From positions 100,178,015 through 100,242,014 of the forward strand of contig NC_057823.1 of assembly GCF_910594005.1 (NCBI RefSeq): DNA of 64,000 nucleotides, read 5' to 3'. Shown in pieces: positions 44,932 to 55,745 of this stretch. Each line of letters begins with the position of its first letter. Position 1 is the first letter of the stretch. Origin of the DNA: Cervus elaphus. Taxonomy: Eukaryota > Chordata > Mammalia > Artiodactyla > Cervidae. The notes below the pieces were generated by a model. The model saw nothing but the letters and a program-made list of their open reading frames with translations, had not been told where the DNA came from and made no database searches. A program made the translations under genes and the position numbers.

Positions 44932-45024
44932 AGTTGGTGATGGACAGGGAGGCATGGTATGCTGCAGTCCACGGGGTCACAAAGAGTCGAACACGACTGA
45001 GCGACTGAACTGAACTGAACTGAA
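44932..45024 (+). mobile_element. Short BovB 3' scrap (about 90 bases)
   Basis: Begins at 'aactccgggagttggtgatg' and ends with the tripled tail unit. The left flank is L1 ORF2 ('tgcatagcaacacaa') and the right flank is the L1 3' end, so a deletion accompanied or followed insertion. Confidence 0.88.
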
Positions 45025-45100
45025 TCACTTTGCTATGCAGCAGAAATTGACACAACATTGTAAATCAACCATACTTCAATAAAATAAATCTAAATTTAAA

Positions 45101-46009
45101 AAGCCATAGTTCAAAACACTTCAATTTCACCACCATCAGAAAAGAAAGATCTACTGACCTAATTGAAACTATTATACTGAGGAAATCCATTGCTGATGGA
45201 TACAAACAGATTTCTTATCAATCTTTAGAAACACATGCATTATCCATCTTTTGAAAGGTAATAAGGGGAGGGATACTTTGTAAGGGGACTAACAATGGGA
45301 GAAAACTTTACTACTAAAGACTAGAAACTGAAAGAGTGCTCCCAAAGTTCTAAAAATAATTAGGCTGATATATGTTTCTGGAAATTTTATTATGGAAACA
45401 CTGAATTTTCTTTTTTAATTGTAGGGACCCTAAATGAAATATTTTATTTTAATCAAAAAGTTGAAACAGTCAAATGATGTAATTGATTTCATTTTCTTCC
45501 AAACTCAGCTAATGATTGGACTAAATTGCTCTTCATCAGGTCAAAATGCGTTCAGTCTTTATGCCCAGTTTCCTCTTCCTAATAAAGATCTGCTTGTTTA
45601 GCAGTTCTGAAAATGGTAGCCAGAAGCAAAGAAAAGTTTAAACCCATGCTCTCTTGCAAAGTGTGCAGAAGATATAAAATACTGGCTTTTCAATAATGAA
45701 GTTCTGTTATATAGTCTGCTATGTGAAATGGAGTGTTCCAGTTTAACAAATATTCTAGTCAAAGAAAATTATCAGTAACAAATATACACTGAACTTAAAT
45801 CAATATGCAGGAGTCTCCATTTTGTTTTTAAAGTTAAACTCAGGAAACTATTTTATCTACATTAACTTTATTTTTCACAAAACAGTATACTGGAAGATCT
45901 CAACAATGGTTTAATTTTCTTGCCATTTTCCATTATGTAGTTAAAGCATGGGAAATTATATTAAGTATCTTATAATAATTGATAATGGAATTAAACCTGA
46001 AAAAATTAC
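45101..46009. other. Unassigned AT-rich sequence
   Basis: No repeat or gene recognised. No open frame of note. Confidence 0.5.
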
Positions 46010-46066
46010 TGAGTCACTTTGCTGCACACTTGAAACTAACAATATTGTAAATCAACTATATTTCAA
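46010..46066 (+). mobile_element. L1 3' terminal scrap
   Basis: 'gagtcactttgctgcacact' followed by 'gtaaatcaactatatttcaa' is the last 57 or so bases of an artiodactyl L1. It is a very short 5'-truncated copy. Confidence 0.7.
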
Positions 46067-49000
46067 ATACGTTTTTCCAGTATACTGCTAAATGAATTAC
46101 TATATGTCTTTTTAATCTCACAGCTCTCCTGCTTTACCCTTACGATTACTGTTTTGTATATTTAATTTTCAATCTGTGCAAAATTGATACTTGTACCTGA
46201 ATTTATACTTCTTACTGTGTTGGGTTCAAATTATAAGAAAACTATAACATTAAGTTTAGTTTAGCAAAAAGTTAAGCAAGCTCAGGGTGACATTTATTAT
46301 ACCAAGTCTTACACATAAGTACTCTAGTTGAATTGATTATTCAGAAATGAATACTCCTAGAGATTTAATTATAGTATAAAACTAAGTATTTTCAGATTTA
46401 TGCTATATCAGAAGAGGTGAACCTATCTTAATTCAAATATCATCATTTACTATGTGCATATATTGACTCAAACCGAAGTTTCTATGCATATGTGAGCCTC
46501 AGATATTTTGGCTCAGAAAAGAATCTATTTATAGCTGATGGCTACATTCATGATTAAAATTATTTATAAAAGATTTGATTTTATCATCAGCCCTCAGAAA
46601 AGACCATAAATGAATTAACTCCCTTCATATCATAATTTTTTCCCTCCACTGATGACTTTTCTTAAAGAGTTTTACTGTGACCTTATCAGTTACTGTTTAT
46701 ATTTATTAGCCGTTTTCTTATCTCCTTAACCTCTATACCGAACTTGATTTAAACCTGTGAGAATTTGAAAAAAGTATCTTTATTCTTTAATATCCCAGTA
46801 GACATCTTTACTCACATTAGCAATATGCAGTTTAGCAATGCAGCAATTTGGGAAGTAAGATAAAGCCTAATGAAACATTCATCAGCCTATTATATTCATC
46901 TTCACTCATTGTGCTCTGCCATGTATTTTATTTCATTCATTTCTCTTCTTCTATATATTTTATTACCTAATATTCTTTGCTCAAAACTGAAATAAAATTG
47001 TAACTTAATAGGAAGCTTTCTAAGACAAAACCCACCAAGTATAACTGAAAATATATTGGATGGAAAATATTTTTTAAAATGCTTCTAAAATTTAGAGGAT
47101 AGACTTTTCCTCATTTTGTTTTTTTAAAAATATTTTTGTGAAAAATGTTATTTTCTCTGATTAAACAAACACAGTTTGAAGGAAAGAGTGAAATAATGAT
47201 TTAAGAAGTAGTTGTTCAAACAATGCACATAAAATAGTCCAGCATAATGTACTAAATCAAAGGACAGACACTCAGAAATTAAAGTTGAAATCCTAGTTAT
47301 GATTCCTTGCATTGCAAACATGCCATTTTTGGTGAAGCTAATTAGTCTTTGATATTGGAAAACACTGTAATTGCGTGTATATTTTATGGGAGATGAAATT
47401 GAAAACAATTGCACATTTCCTGACATTTATACTCCTAAATTATCAAGCTTAATTTTTTTTGCAGGTAATTGACTTGCAGTTTTTATAGAGTTATTGGAAT
47501 ATATTCTTGCTTTGAAGACATTTCATAATCCATATTTGAACAACTTGATATCAAAAGCATCACAATGTGTTAGTTTTAGACCATTAGCTAGCCCCAAGAA
47601 AATATTTTTTTTTTTTTTACTGAAAATGAAGACACTTTATGGATAAGCTAATAAAATATTACATAATGCTTTCTTATGGTTGACAACAAACTTTTTGTTA
47701 TAAAATCAATATAAATATTTCAGATATAGCTAAAAGAGGAGAGGGAACCCTTATCAACCAATATGAAATAATACTGTCCTGCTATTAAAATGCTTGTATG
47801 GTATTTCATATAGTTGTGTACATAGTTTATGTTTGTCATTTTTAAATATGAAAAATATGTGATTAAAAGAACTGAGAGAATATAATCTACTCAAAAAGAC
47901 CCCAAAACAATAGAATATTAGTATTTTTGTGTTTTGAATTCACAGATGATCAAATTAATTTATGTGTGAAGAAAAATAGGCCAAAATTTGAGAGATAGAG
48001 ACAGAAAATTTTTTGGTTAAATTGACAATGGAACTATCATCAAGTACTGTTCTGTTCAATGGGTGAATACAACACGTAAAATGTCAGTTTCAGTTCCCCA
48101 AAATTCCACATCATAGAGGGAAATCGGAACAAAGTTCAGCTTGCATTTTCTCTACCCACGTAGTGCATGTCCTGGCTGGCTCTGCCCCTCACAAACACAC
48201 AGAAATAACCAGGCTGATCGGGCTCTGCTGCCAGTACTTTCTATCTGGAACATGAGGTTACTTTGTCCGTCGCGGCAGAAGAAAGCAGAGAATCCCCCCA
48301 ATTAAAAGCTCTACCCCCAAAGTGAAGCTTGTCACTTCTCATGTCCTACTGGGCAGAATTCCTCATCTGTCTCGAGCTTTCCATCAAGAAGCTGCCACAT
48401 GTAGTTGTCTTTTTAGATACAGAGGAGAAGACAATTAAATATCAGTGAGTACCAGTATCATTCACTGGATAAAAATAGCATCTCAGTTATCTTTTAGCTA
48501 ATTAATTGGCATTCTCTATCTTAAGAATATTTAACTAGATTCAAGTACTTAAATTTTAATTTAAATTGCTTCATTTTAATAATGAATTCATTTCTCAGCA
48601 TCCTAGGTAATTTTCTTCTTTTATGAAATGCTATGATAAAATATTACTGAAATATAGCTCTTGAATTTGCTATTTCAGATACATATTTTTCATCCACAGT
48701 TCTTGCTCTTCATTTTGTAACTATTTTGCAAAGGAAAATTCCTATTCTAAGACTAATAGAGTAAAAATAATGATGGGAATCAAGTTTCAAAATTCTGCTG
48801 TATGACAATATTGAGAGAAATTTCTGCTCTGAACTTTGTCAACAAAATGGTAATAGCATCTACGTTGTAGGTTGGTGATGTGTATGAGACAGAGCAAAAA
48901 TGTTTGCATTGATTCATGATTTCTGTGATGCCGTAGTTACTAAAAATCTCCTAGAATTGAACAGAATCAATCATATATTTTGAGAAGGGCCATATAAATT

Positions 49001-49099
49001 AGTATTACCTTTCAGAAAAATAAAATTTTCAAAATCAAAATCTATTATATGTGTATACTATTACATCAAAAATTTTAATTAAAAAATTCTGGCATAAAT
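46067..49099. other. Repeat-poor AT-rich sequence
   Basis: About 3 kb with no element I can name, in contrast to the rest of the window. The part at 48120-48420 is more GC-rich ('tcctggctggctctgcccct', 'gtccgtcgcggcagaagaaa') and unassigned. The 92-codon minus frame at 47148-47426 has no recognisable domain. Confidence 0.45.
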
Positions 49100-49740
49100 G
49101 TTTATTTAGAGGTTATCATTTATATGTGGAATCCAAAAAACACAAACTTCTAAAAACAGGGAGTAAAATGTGGGTTATCAGTGGACAGGAGATGGGAAAG
49201 ATAGTACAAATGTTGTTTAAGATTATAAACTTTTAACAAGTAGTAAAGAAGTCCCAGAGATCTGATGTACAGTACACAGTGAATATAGGCAATATTCTAT
49301 TCTAATCAAACTTGCTAAGAGACCGGAACCTAATTATTCCAACCACTAAAAGAAGATCATAATTATGTAGCATGATAGAGATGCTATTATTGCTATAATG
49401 GCAATCACATTATCAATACAATATATAAATGTATCCAATTAACATACAACTTAAGTTTATACATTATGAGTTAAATATACTTAATTTTTTAAAATATAAA
49501 ATATAATGAAAAATGAAATAAAAGGAATAAAGAGTTAAGTAAATGATGACTTCATTTGAAAAATGCTATGCAGCTATTAAAATTATAAGTATGAAAATTT
49601 AATAGGAAATATAAAGTTTATTTAGAGTGAATATTAAGCTAGAATTAACCAAACTATATAACTGCATGAATATGGGCATGATTTGGAAAGGAATTCGTGG
49701 GAAAAAAAAGATATTTAATGAGTCAGAGTGGTTGAATTAT
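49100..49740 (+). mobile_element. Old L1M-type 3' UTR fragment(s)
   Basis: 'catttatatgtggaatccaa', 'gtgggttatcagtggacagg', 'tctgatgtacagtacacagt' and 'aaacttgctaagagaccgga' follow the order of an old L1 3' UTR. The right part (49555-49740, 'aatgctatgcagctattaaa') looks like a second old L1 piece from ORF2. Highly diverged. Confidence 0.6.
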
Positions 49741-49924
49741 AAATGAATTTTAGTTTTATAAAGTATCTTTTTGATATAATGCTTGTAAAATCAAATGATA
49801 TAAAATACTTCATAATGTGTTGATGGTTCTGAGTATATTTGTTTGTCAGGCACTGATGAAAGTTCTATCAACTCTACCAGCACTTTCTATGAAGCGTAAT
49901 GATGAAGCCAATTAATCAACAACA

Positions 49925-50148
49925 TTGATTGAATGATTACTGTCCCAAGCACTTTAAATGTAGTACCTTAAAATTACCTTATTAATGTTTAATATAACAG
50001 TAAAGTCACTTCTATTTTTATTCTATATGAATGAGAAACCTGAACTATAGACAGCTTCAGGGACATGTTCACGGTTGCCAGGTTAGTAAATGCTAGATCT
50101 GGGCAAGAATACAGTCCATTCTCTTCACCACTGTGCACATTATTTCCC
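49925..50148 (+). mobile_element. MIR SINE
   Basis: MIR blocks in order: 'ttactgtcccaagcacttta', the degraded core with 'gaatgagaaacctgaac', 'atgctagatctgggcaagaa', and the end 'ccattctcttcaccactgtg'. An old mammalian-wide tRNA-type SINE. Confidence 0.7.
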
Positions 50149-50217
50149 ACAACAAATAAAAAGAGTGACAAAAGTCTGTATTAAAAGAAAATGTATCCAA
50201 AAAAAAAAAAATCAAGA

Positions 50218-50275
50218 AGCATGAGGAGGAGAAGAAGGAAGGAAAAGAAGAGGAAGGGATGGAGGAGAAACAAGA
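50218..50275 (+). repeat. Purine-rich (GA) tract
   Basis: Nearly pure A/G (gaggaggagaagaaggaagg onward), probably the decayed A-rich tail of an older element. Confidence 0.8.
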
Positions 50276-50388
50276 GATTCAAAAAATAGAAAAATATATT
50301 ATTAGAAATAATATTAAAACTATGGTATTGTATGATTTCAGTGGAGTTCTATCCAACATGAAATGCAAAGATATCATTTCAGTTCAGT

Positions 50389-50739
50389 TCAGTTGCTCAG
50401 TCGTGTCCGACTCTTTGCAACCCCATGAACCACAGCACGCCAGGACAACTCCCAGAGTTTACTCAAACTCATGTCCATCGAGTTGGTGATGCCATCCAAC
50501 CATCTCATCCTCTGTCGTCCCCTTCTCCTCCTGCCCTCAATCTTTCCCAGCATCAGGGTCTTTTCCATTGAGTCAGTGCTCCACATCAGGTGACCAAAGT
50601 ATTGGCGTTTCAGCTTCACTATCAGTCCTTCCAGTGAACACCCAGGACTGATCTCCTTCAGGATGGACTGGTTGGATCTCCTTGCAGTCCAAGGGACTGT
50701 CAAGAGTCTTCTCCAACACCACAGTTCAAGAAGCATCAA
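50389..50739 (-). pseudogene. BovB ORF C-terminal fragment
   Basis: A 116-codon open stretch near the element 3' end, with 'RRSNQSILKEISPGCSLEGL' and 'MRWLDGITNSMDMSLSKLWE'. It is the very C-terminal part of the BovB ORF. A frame break separates it from the reverse transcriptase piece. Confidence 0.88.
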
Positions 50740-50874
50740 TTCTTCAGTGCTCAGCTTTCTTTAAAGTCCAGCTCTCACATCCATACATGACTACTGGAAA
50801 AACCATAGCCTTGACTAGACAGACCTTTGTTGGCAAAGTAATGTCCCTGCTTTTTAATATGCTGTCTAGGTTGG

Positions 50875-51411
50875 TCATAACTTTCCTTCCAAAGAGTAAG
50901 CATCTTTTAATTTCATGGCTGCAGACACCAACTGCAGTGATTTTGGAGCCCAGGAAATAAAGTCAGCCACTGTTTCCCCATCTATCTGCCATGAAGTGAT
51001 GGGACCAGATGCCATGATCTTAGTTTTCTGAATGTTGAGCTTTAAGCCAACTTTTTCACTCTCCTCTTTCACTTTCATCAAGAGGCTTTTTAGTTCTTCA
51101 CTTTCTGCCATAAGGGTGGTATAATCTGCATATCTGAGGTTATTGATATTTCTCCCAACAATCTTGATTCCAGCTTGTGCTTCCTCCAGCCCAGCGTTTC
51201 TCATGATGTACTCTGCATATAAGTTAAATAAGCAGGGTGACAATATACAGCCTTGACGTACTCCTTTTCCTATTTGGAACCAGTCTGTTGTTCCATGTCC
51301 AGTTCTAACTGTTGCTTCCTGACCTGCATACAGGTTTCTCAAGAGGCAGGTCAGGTGGTCTGGTATTCCCACCTTTTTCAGAATTTTCCACAGTTTATTG
51401 TAAGATATCAT
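50875..51411 (-). pseudogene. BovB reverse transcriptase fragment, YADD changed to YADY
   Basis: A 178-codon open frame on the minus strand. From the N-terminus it has NKLWKILKKVGIPDHLTCLL, GVRQGCILSPCLFNLYAEY, then LRYADYTTLMAES and 'VGLKLNIQKTKIMASGPITS'. The second catalytic aspartate of YADD is tyrosine, so the enzyme would be dead even if complete. The ATG and first codons come from the duplicated target site, not from BovB. The endonuclease domain and motif A aspartate are missing. Confidence 0.92.
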
Positions 51412-51413
51412 TT

Positions 51414-51739
51414 AATGTACACTAAATTTTTTCTTTTCCTGGATTATTTCATTTCTAGATGCAGCTCATTTTATTATGCTTTGAAGATACTGCATTTTCT
51501 TCAAACTGAAGGTTGTGACCACCCTGCACATATTAAGCTTCTGCTCACTTCATGTATCTGTGTCATATTTTGATCACTTCTGTAAATTTCAAGCATTTTC
51601 ATTATTAATACATTTGCTATAATGATCTATGGTCAATTTTTTTAAGGATAACATTTTTATTTTATTTTTTTAAGTGGAGGATTTTTTTCCCAATTAATTT
51701 CCCAATTATTTTTATTAGTTGGATGCTAATTACTTTACA
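51414..51739. other. Unassigned AT-rich sequence
   Basis: No gene or named repeat recognised between the BovB and the Tigger1-like tail. Confidence 0.45.
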
Positions 51740-52135
51740 ATATTGTAGTGGTTTTAATGATCTTTGATGTTACCACTACAGCTCACTGAAGGCTCAGATA
51801 TTGGTGAGCATTTTTTAAAAATAACTGTTTATTGTTAAACAACAAATTAAGTAATTTCAAATTAAGGTATGTGATTTTTAGGCATAATGTAACTGTACAC
51901 TGACCATACTACAGTATCAGTCAGTCAGGTCAGTCGCTCAGTCGTGTCCGACTGTTTGCGACCCCAAGAATCTCAGCATGCCCGGCCTCCCTGTCCATCA
52001 CCAACTCTCGGTATAGTTAAAATATAACCTTTATATGCAGAAAAATTCGTGTAATTCACTTTACTGTGATATTCGCTTTATTGCAAGGGCCGGGAACTGA
52101 ACCCATAGTATGATACCCATAGATATATCTTACAT
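51740..52135 (+). mobile_element. Tigger1-like DNA transposon 3' end, split by BovB scrap
   Basis: 'gctcactgaaggctcagata', 'aaattaaggtatgtgatttt' and 'taactgtacactgaccatac', then after the interruption 'aaatataacctttatatgca', 'aaaattcgtgtaattcactt' and 'gatattcgctttattgcaag'. This matches the order of a Tigger1-type (TcMar) 3' end. The terminal repeat itself is decayed. Confidence 0.72.
51908..52012 (-). mobile_element. Short BovB 3' scrap inside Tigger
   Basis: Antisense: repeated 'agtcagtcaggtcagtcgct', 'tcgtgtccgactgtttgcga', ending 'ccatcaccaactc' before Tigger resumes. Its 5' border coincides with those of the two plus-strand scraps at 44600 and 44932. Confidence 0.88.
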
Positions 52136-52789
52136 ATAGGTATCTCTGTGTTTAAGATTTGATGTTGTTTCTTTCAGGGGGAAAAAAAAAGTGTCTACCT
52201 CACTTAGTTTAGTCCTGGTAACATGAGATTTTGTGTTTCATCACGTTTTAAATGTTTTAATGATACACACGTAGTCTTTTTGAACCAGTCTCAGACTTCT
52301 AATGCTCACTGCCGCATCTGTTGCAGATGGCAGGTCTTATTTCTTGCTTATGTTATCAATGCCTTTCAGTTGCCCTTCCTGTCTCTCGTACCCTTTCACA
52401 GCCCCCATATACACACGGACTTTCAGTCTTCATCTCTGTTTCTCTCTCATCTCTCTTCATACACGCAGTCATGTAAGTTCATCCTAAACTCTGAAACACG
52501 CTTGCCAATGGATGATTTTCTACATGCAAAGATTTTAATATCTTTTTTATTTCTAGCTACATTAAGCAAAAATGTGATTTGGCATTTTTCATCTTTTGAG
52601 TCTTACCCCTAAACCTAGACTCTCCTACCTCCATTTTAGCTCTCTCAACATCCAGCTAGAAATGAAGAAAGCAGGTTCTATCTCATACATTAATTTCACC
52701 AGGCTGTAACAAGTCATAATTTGCATATTGCACACGCCAGATTATGTCTTTTGTGCTTTTTTAAAGAGAGGATCAAAAAAGAAAAATAC
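52136..52789. other. Unassigned sequence
   Basis: Contains a 129-codon plus frame (52223-52612) rich in Ser, Phe and Leu, without a domain I recognise. No named repeat. Chance is the default explanation in this T/C-rich stretch. Confidence 0.4.
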
Positions 52790-53080
52790 ATTGTTGTATC
52801 AGTTAGCTATTTCTTCCTACTATATTACCCAAAATTTAGTGGTTGAAATTATCTCATAACTCTGTGTTTAACTGGGTGGCTTAATAATGTAGATTGATCT
52901 TGGGTGGGTTCTGTTGAACCCTCTCATTTCTATTATCAGCTGCTCAGTCATGAGGTAGACAGAGGATTTAATCTTCACTCACACGTATAGCAACTGGAAA
53001 ACCAGGTGCATTGGTTTCCCTCCACATGTCTTGTCATTCTCCAACAGATCCTAGTTATTCACTTGGTGTTTAAGATTTCC
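52790..53080 (+). repeat. Old mammalian interspersed repeat, family unclear
   Basis: 'gtatcagttagctatttctt' and 'aaaatttagtggttgaaatt' followed by sequence like 'gctgctcagtcatgaggtag' correspond to a common old mammalian repeat that begins with GTATCAGTTAGCTATTGCTG. I cannot name the family with confidence. Confidence 0.5.
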
Positions 53081-53548
53081 ACATCCAACAACAAAATAGT
53101 CTCAAAGAGCAACACTTTTCGGGCGTCTACCCCTGCCACTTTTATTAAAATCCCACCTGCCTGGGAAATCCCATGGCAAATCCAGATTCAAGGACTGGTG
53201 ATCCCTCTCCTGATAGAAGGTTGAGACAGCTTTTGTAATTTATGTTTATCTGGATTTGTCTCTATTTCATCTAAGTTGTCATATTTTTGCCTAAAGATGT
53301 TCAAAGCTTCCCTTTATAATATAGGTGATATTATTATGGTGATTTATTCTACTTTCAGAGATTGGTATACTGCAACTCTATGGAAACAAAAGAATTATCT
53401 AATCAATTCCATATATATAATTAATATATAAATGAAGTATGTAAATAAAAATAAAAAGTAAATAAAATATATAAATAAAAATGTAACTAATTCCATGTAG
53501 TATGTTAACTGGAATTACATTTTTGGACAAAAAAGCAATGGAGCAGTT
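53081..53548. other. Unassigned sequence, AT microsatellite-like at right
   Basis: No gene seen. The segment 53405-53490 is almost pure A/T with repeated aaataaa and atataa motifs. Confidence 0.5.
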
Positions 53549-53763
53549 TTAAAGTAGTGTCCAACTCTTTGTGACACTACAACTCTTTGGACTGTAGCCC
53601 GACAGGTTCCTCTGTCCATGGGATTCTCTAGGCAAGAGTACTGGAGTGAGTTGCCAGTCCCTTCTCCATAGGATCTTCCTGACCCAGGGATCAAACCTGT
53701 GCCTCTTATGTCTCCTGCATGAGCAGGCAGGTTCTTTACCACTAGCGCCACCTGGGAAGCCCA
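53549..53763 (-). mobile_element. Bov-tA SINE, minus strand, with CTCF-like head
   Basis: Antisense SINE from 'aagtagtgtccaactctttg' to the tRNA-like head ('ccactagcgccacctgggaa'). The body has a small internal duplication near its start (gtgacac/caactcttt). Confidence 0.9.
53739..53759 (-). promoter_or_regulatory. CTCF-like core in SINE head
   Basis: On the minus strand the SINE head reads 'ttcccaggtggcgctagtgg'. This shares the AGGTGGCGCTAG core and 3' AGTGG with the CTCF consensus (CCACCAGGGGGCGCTA-type). SINE-borne CTCF sites are documented in other mammals. Whether this copy binds is unknown. Confidence 0.35.
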
Positions 53764-53841
53764 AATTAGTGTGATCGCATATGTAATAATCACAAATAAG
53801 TCCGTATCCAAGATATGACCATTAGCTACTTTCAGGGTTCA

Positions 53842-54172
53842 ATTCAGTTCAGTTCAGTTCAGTCGCTCAGTCGTGTCCGACTCTTCGCGACCCCATGAAT
53901 CGCAGCACGCCAGGCCTCCCTGTCCATCACCAGCTCCCGGAGTTCACTCAAACTCATGCCCATCGAGTCGGTGATGCCATCCAACCATCTCATCCTCTGT
54001 CATCCCCTTCTCCTCTTGCCCCCAATCCCTCCCAGCATCAGGGTCTTTTCCAATGAGTCAACTCATCACATAAGGTGGCCAAAGTATTGGAGTTTCAGCT
54101 TCAGCATCAGTCCTTCCAATGAAAAACCAGGACTGATCTCCTTTAGGATGGGCTGGTTGGATCTCCTTGCAG
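53842..54172 (-). mobile_element. BovB LINE 3' end, minus strand
   Basis: Antisense tail with four to five TTCAGT units, then 'cgctcagtcgtgtccgactc' to 'ggatctccttgcagt'. About 330 bases. CpG-rich and close to consensus, so young. Confidence 0.94.
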
Positions 54173-55071
54173 TAATATCTGGATATATTCCTTCAGAGGA
54201 AAACAGATAAAACTTGAAATGTGATGAATGTAATTCTTCGGTTTTCACTACGGAGACTACACGCTGAGTGCTCAAGAGACACGAAGGCAGATATGACTGC
54301 TTCAGTGAAGCAGAGCTCTCTACCTGTAGCCCACATCCAAGAAATATTTTATTAATGAATTCTCCACTTACTGTGACTCGTTACACATATCCATGCACTG
54401 TTAGCAAAGGAAGAATAACAGTTGGTCCAGAGTGATGTTAAGCTTAATGATTTTCTAAACCAGGATAAGAAAACACGAGGAGCTGACGATGAAGTCTGGT
54501 CAATTTTCTCACATTCATCTGTATCTTAGAATGAGATTGGCCATTCATTATATGTGCAGAGACATTTCTATATTAGCACAAAATTGCATAATTTAAAGAA
54601 TCATATCTTTTCCAAATCCTTATGAAGTAGCTCACTAGCACACATAAATGTGAATTCTTCCATCCGATTTTGTAAAAATTTTCATGATGATCAAAAGATG
54701 ATATCCATTATATATATATATGTATATATATATATGTATGTATTTGTCCACACACATTTTATCTGTCTTTTCATACATTGTTATGTATTATAACACTTAT
54801 TGCAGGTTTTATAGTACATGAGATTATTTGCTTATAAAATTCATAGAAATAGACATGGCATAGTGGGTAACTGAAATTGTCCTGTGTCACTCAGGTTATG
54901 AATTTTTTTCTAAGGATGATCTATGAGTCTATGATTCTATAAAATACTAAGATATTATGATAAAAATATATATATTTTAATAACAATCTTAAATTTATTG
55001 AACTGTTAGGAGTTATCTATAAAAATATAAATATGGTCAGAATATGTGTGTGTGTTTATATACATATGTAT
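54173..55071. other. Unassigned AT-rich sequence
   Basis: No gene or named repeat, apart from a TA microsatellite at 54709-54742. Confidence 0.5.
54709..54742 (+). repeat. (TA)n microsatellite
   Basis: An alternating TA run with two tatg interruptions. Confidence 0.93.
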
Positions 55072-55745
55072 CAGTTCAGTTGAATGGCTCAGTCATGTCC
55101 GACTCTTTGCAACCCCATGAATTGCAGCATGCCAGGCCTCCCTGTCCATCACCAACTCCCGGAGTTTACTTACACTCATGTCCACCAAGTCGGTGATGCT
55201 GTCCAGCCATCTCATCCTCTGTCGTCCCCTTCTCCTCCTGCCCCCAATCCATTCCAGCATCAGGGTCTTTTCAAATGAGTCAACTCTTCGCATGAGGTGG
55301 CCAAAGTATTGGAGTTTCAGCTTCAGCATCAGTCCTTCCAATGAACACCCAGGACTGATCTCCTTTGGGAGGGACTGGTTGGATCTCCTTGCAGTCCAAG
55401 GGACTCTCAAGAGTCTCCAACACCACAGTTCAAAAGCATCAATTCTTCAGTGCTCAACTTCCTTCACCATCCAACTCTCACATCCATACATGACCACTGG
55501 AAAAACCATAGCCTTGACTAGATGGACCTTTGTTGGCAAAGTAATGTCTGTGCTTTTTAATATGCTACCTAGGTTCGTCATAATTTTCCTTCCAAGGAGT
55601 AAGCATCTTTTAATTTCATGACTGCAATCACCATCTGCAGTGATTTTGGAGCCCCAAAAAATAAAGTCTGCCACTATTTCCACTGTTTCCCCATCTATTT
55701 CCCATGAAGTGATGGGACCAGATGCCATGATCTTAGTTTTTTGAA
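55072..55745 (-). mobile_element. BovB LINE 3' part, minus strand
   Basis: Antisense copy of about 670 bases, from 'atcagttcagttgaatggct' to 'gccatgatcttagttttttg'. Its ORF pieces on the minus strand are open in two segments (55093-55410 and 55447-55745) split by a frameshift. Confidence 0.94.
55093..55410 (-). pseudogene. BovB ORF C-terminal fragment
   Basis: A 105-codon stretch with 'RRSNQSLPKEISPGCSLEGL' and 'RMRWLDSITDLVDMSVSKLR'. It is the C-terminal end of the BovB ORF, in a different frame from the next segment upstream. Confidence 0.88.

Larger units (their letters stand above)
43780..45100 (+). mobile_element. L1 LINE fragment with three younger insertions
   Basis: Sense L1 ORF2 reverse transcriptase region ('tatgatcagctcaatagatg' onward), then a jump to the L1 3' end ('actttgctatgcagcagaaa'). 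It is interrupted by Bov-tA (44070-44278), a BovB scrap (44600-44688) and a second BovB scrap (44932-45024). The middle and end of ORF2 are missing between the last two. Confidence 0.87.
50368..51413 (-). mobile_element. BovB LINE, minus strand, perfect 12-base TSD
   Basis: The body at 50380-51401 has its tail at the left (repeated agttcagttc) and its 5'-truncated end in the reverse transcriptase motif A region at the right ('ccacagtttattgt'). The perfect direct repeat aagatatcattt occurs at 50368-50379 and 51402-51413. It is the best-preserved BovB in the window. Confidence 0.95.

Noticed and set aside
52223..52612. 129-codon frame as a gene
   Set aside because: No recognisable domain; the strand is T/C-rich, which lowers stop frequency. 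Kept only as a note under the unassigned interval.
53842..53870. Tandem TTCAGT units as a possible CRISPR-like or satellite array
   Set aside because: Six-base tail repeats are the normal 3' end of BovB; no spacers or separate array exist.
55178..55621. 147-codon plus frame
   Set aside because: It is the antisense of BovB; the same shadow frame recurs at 22896-23303, 25597-26061 and 50682-50960, always opposite to the BovB ORF.
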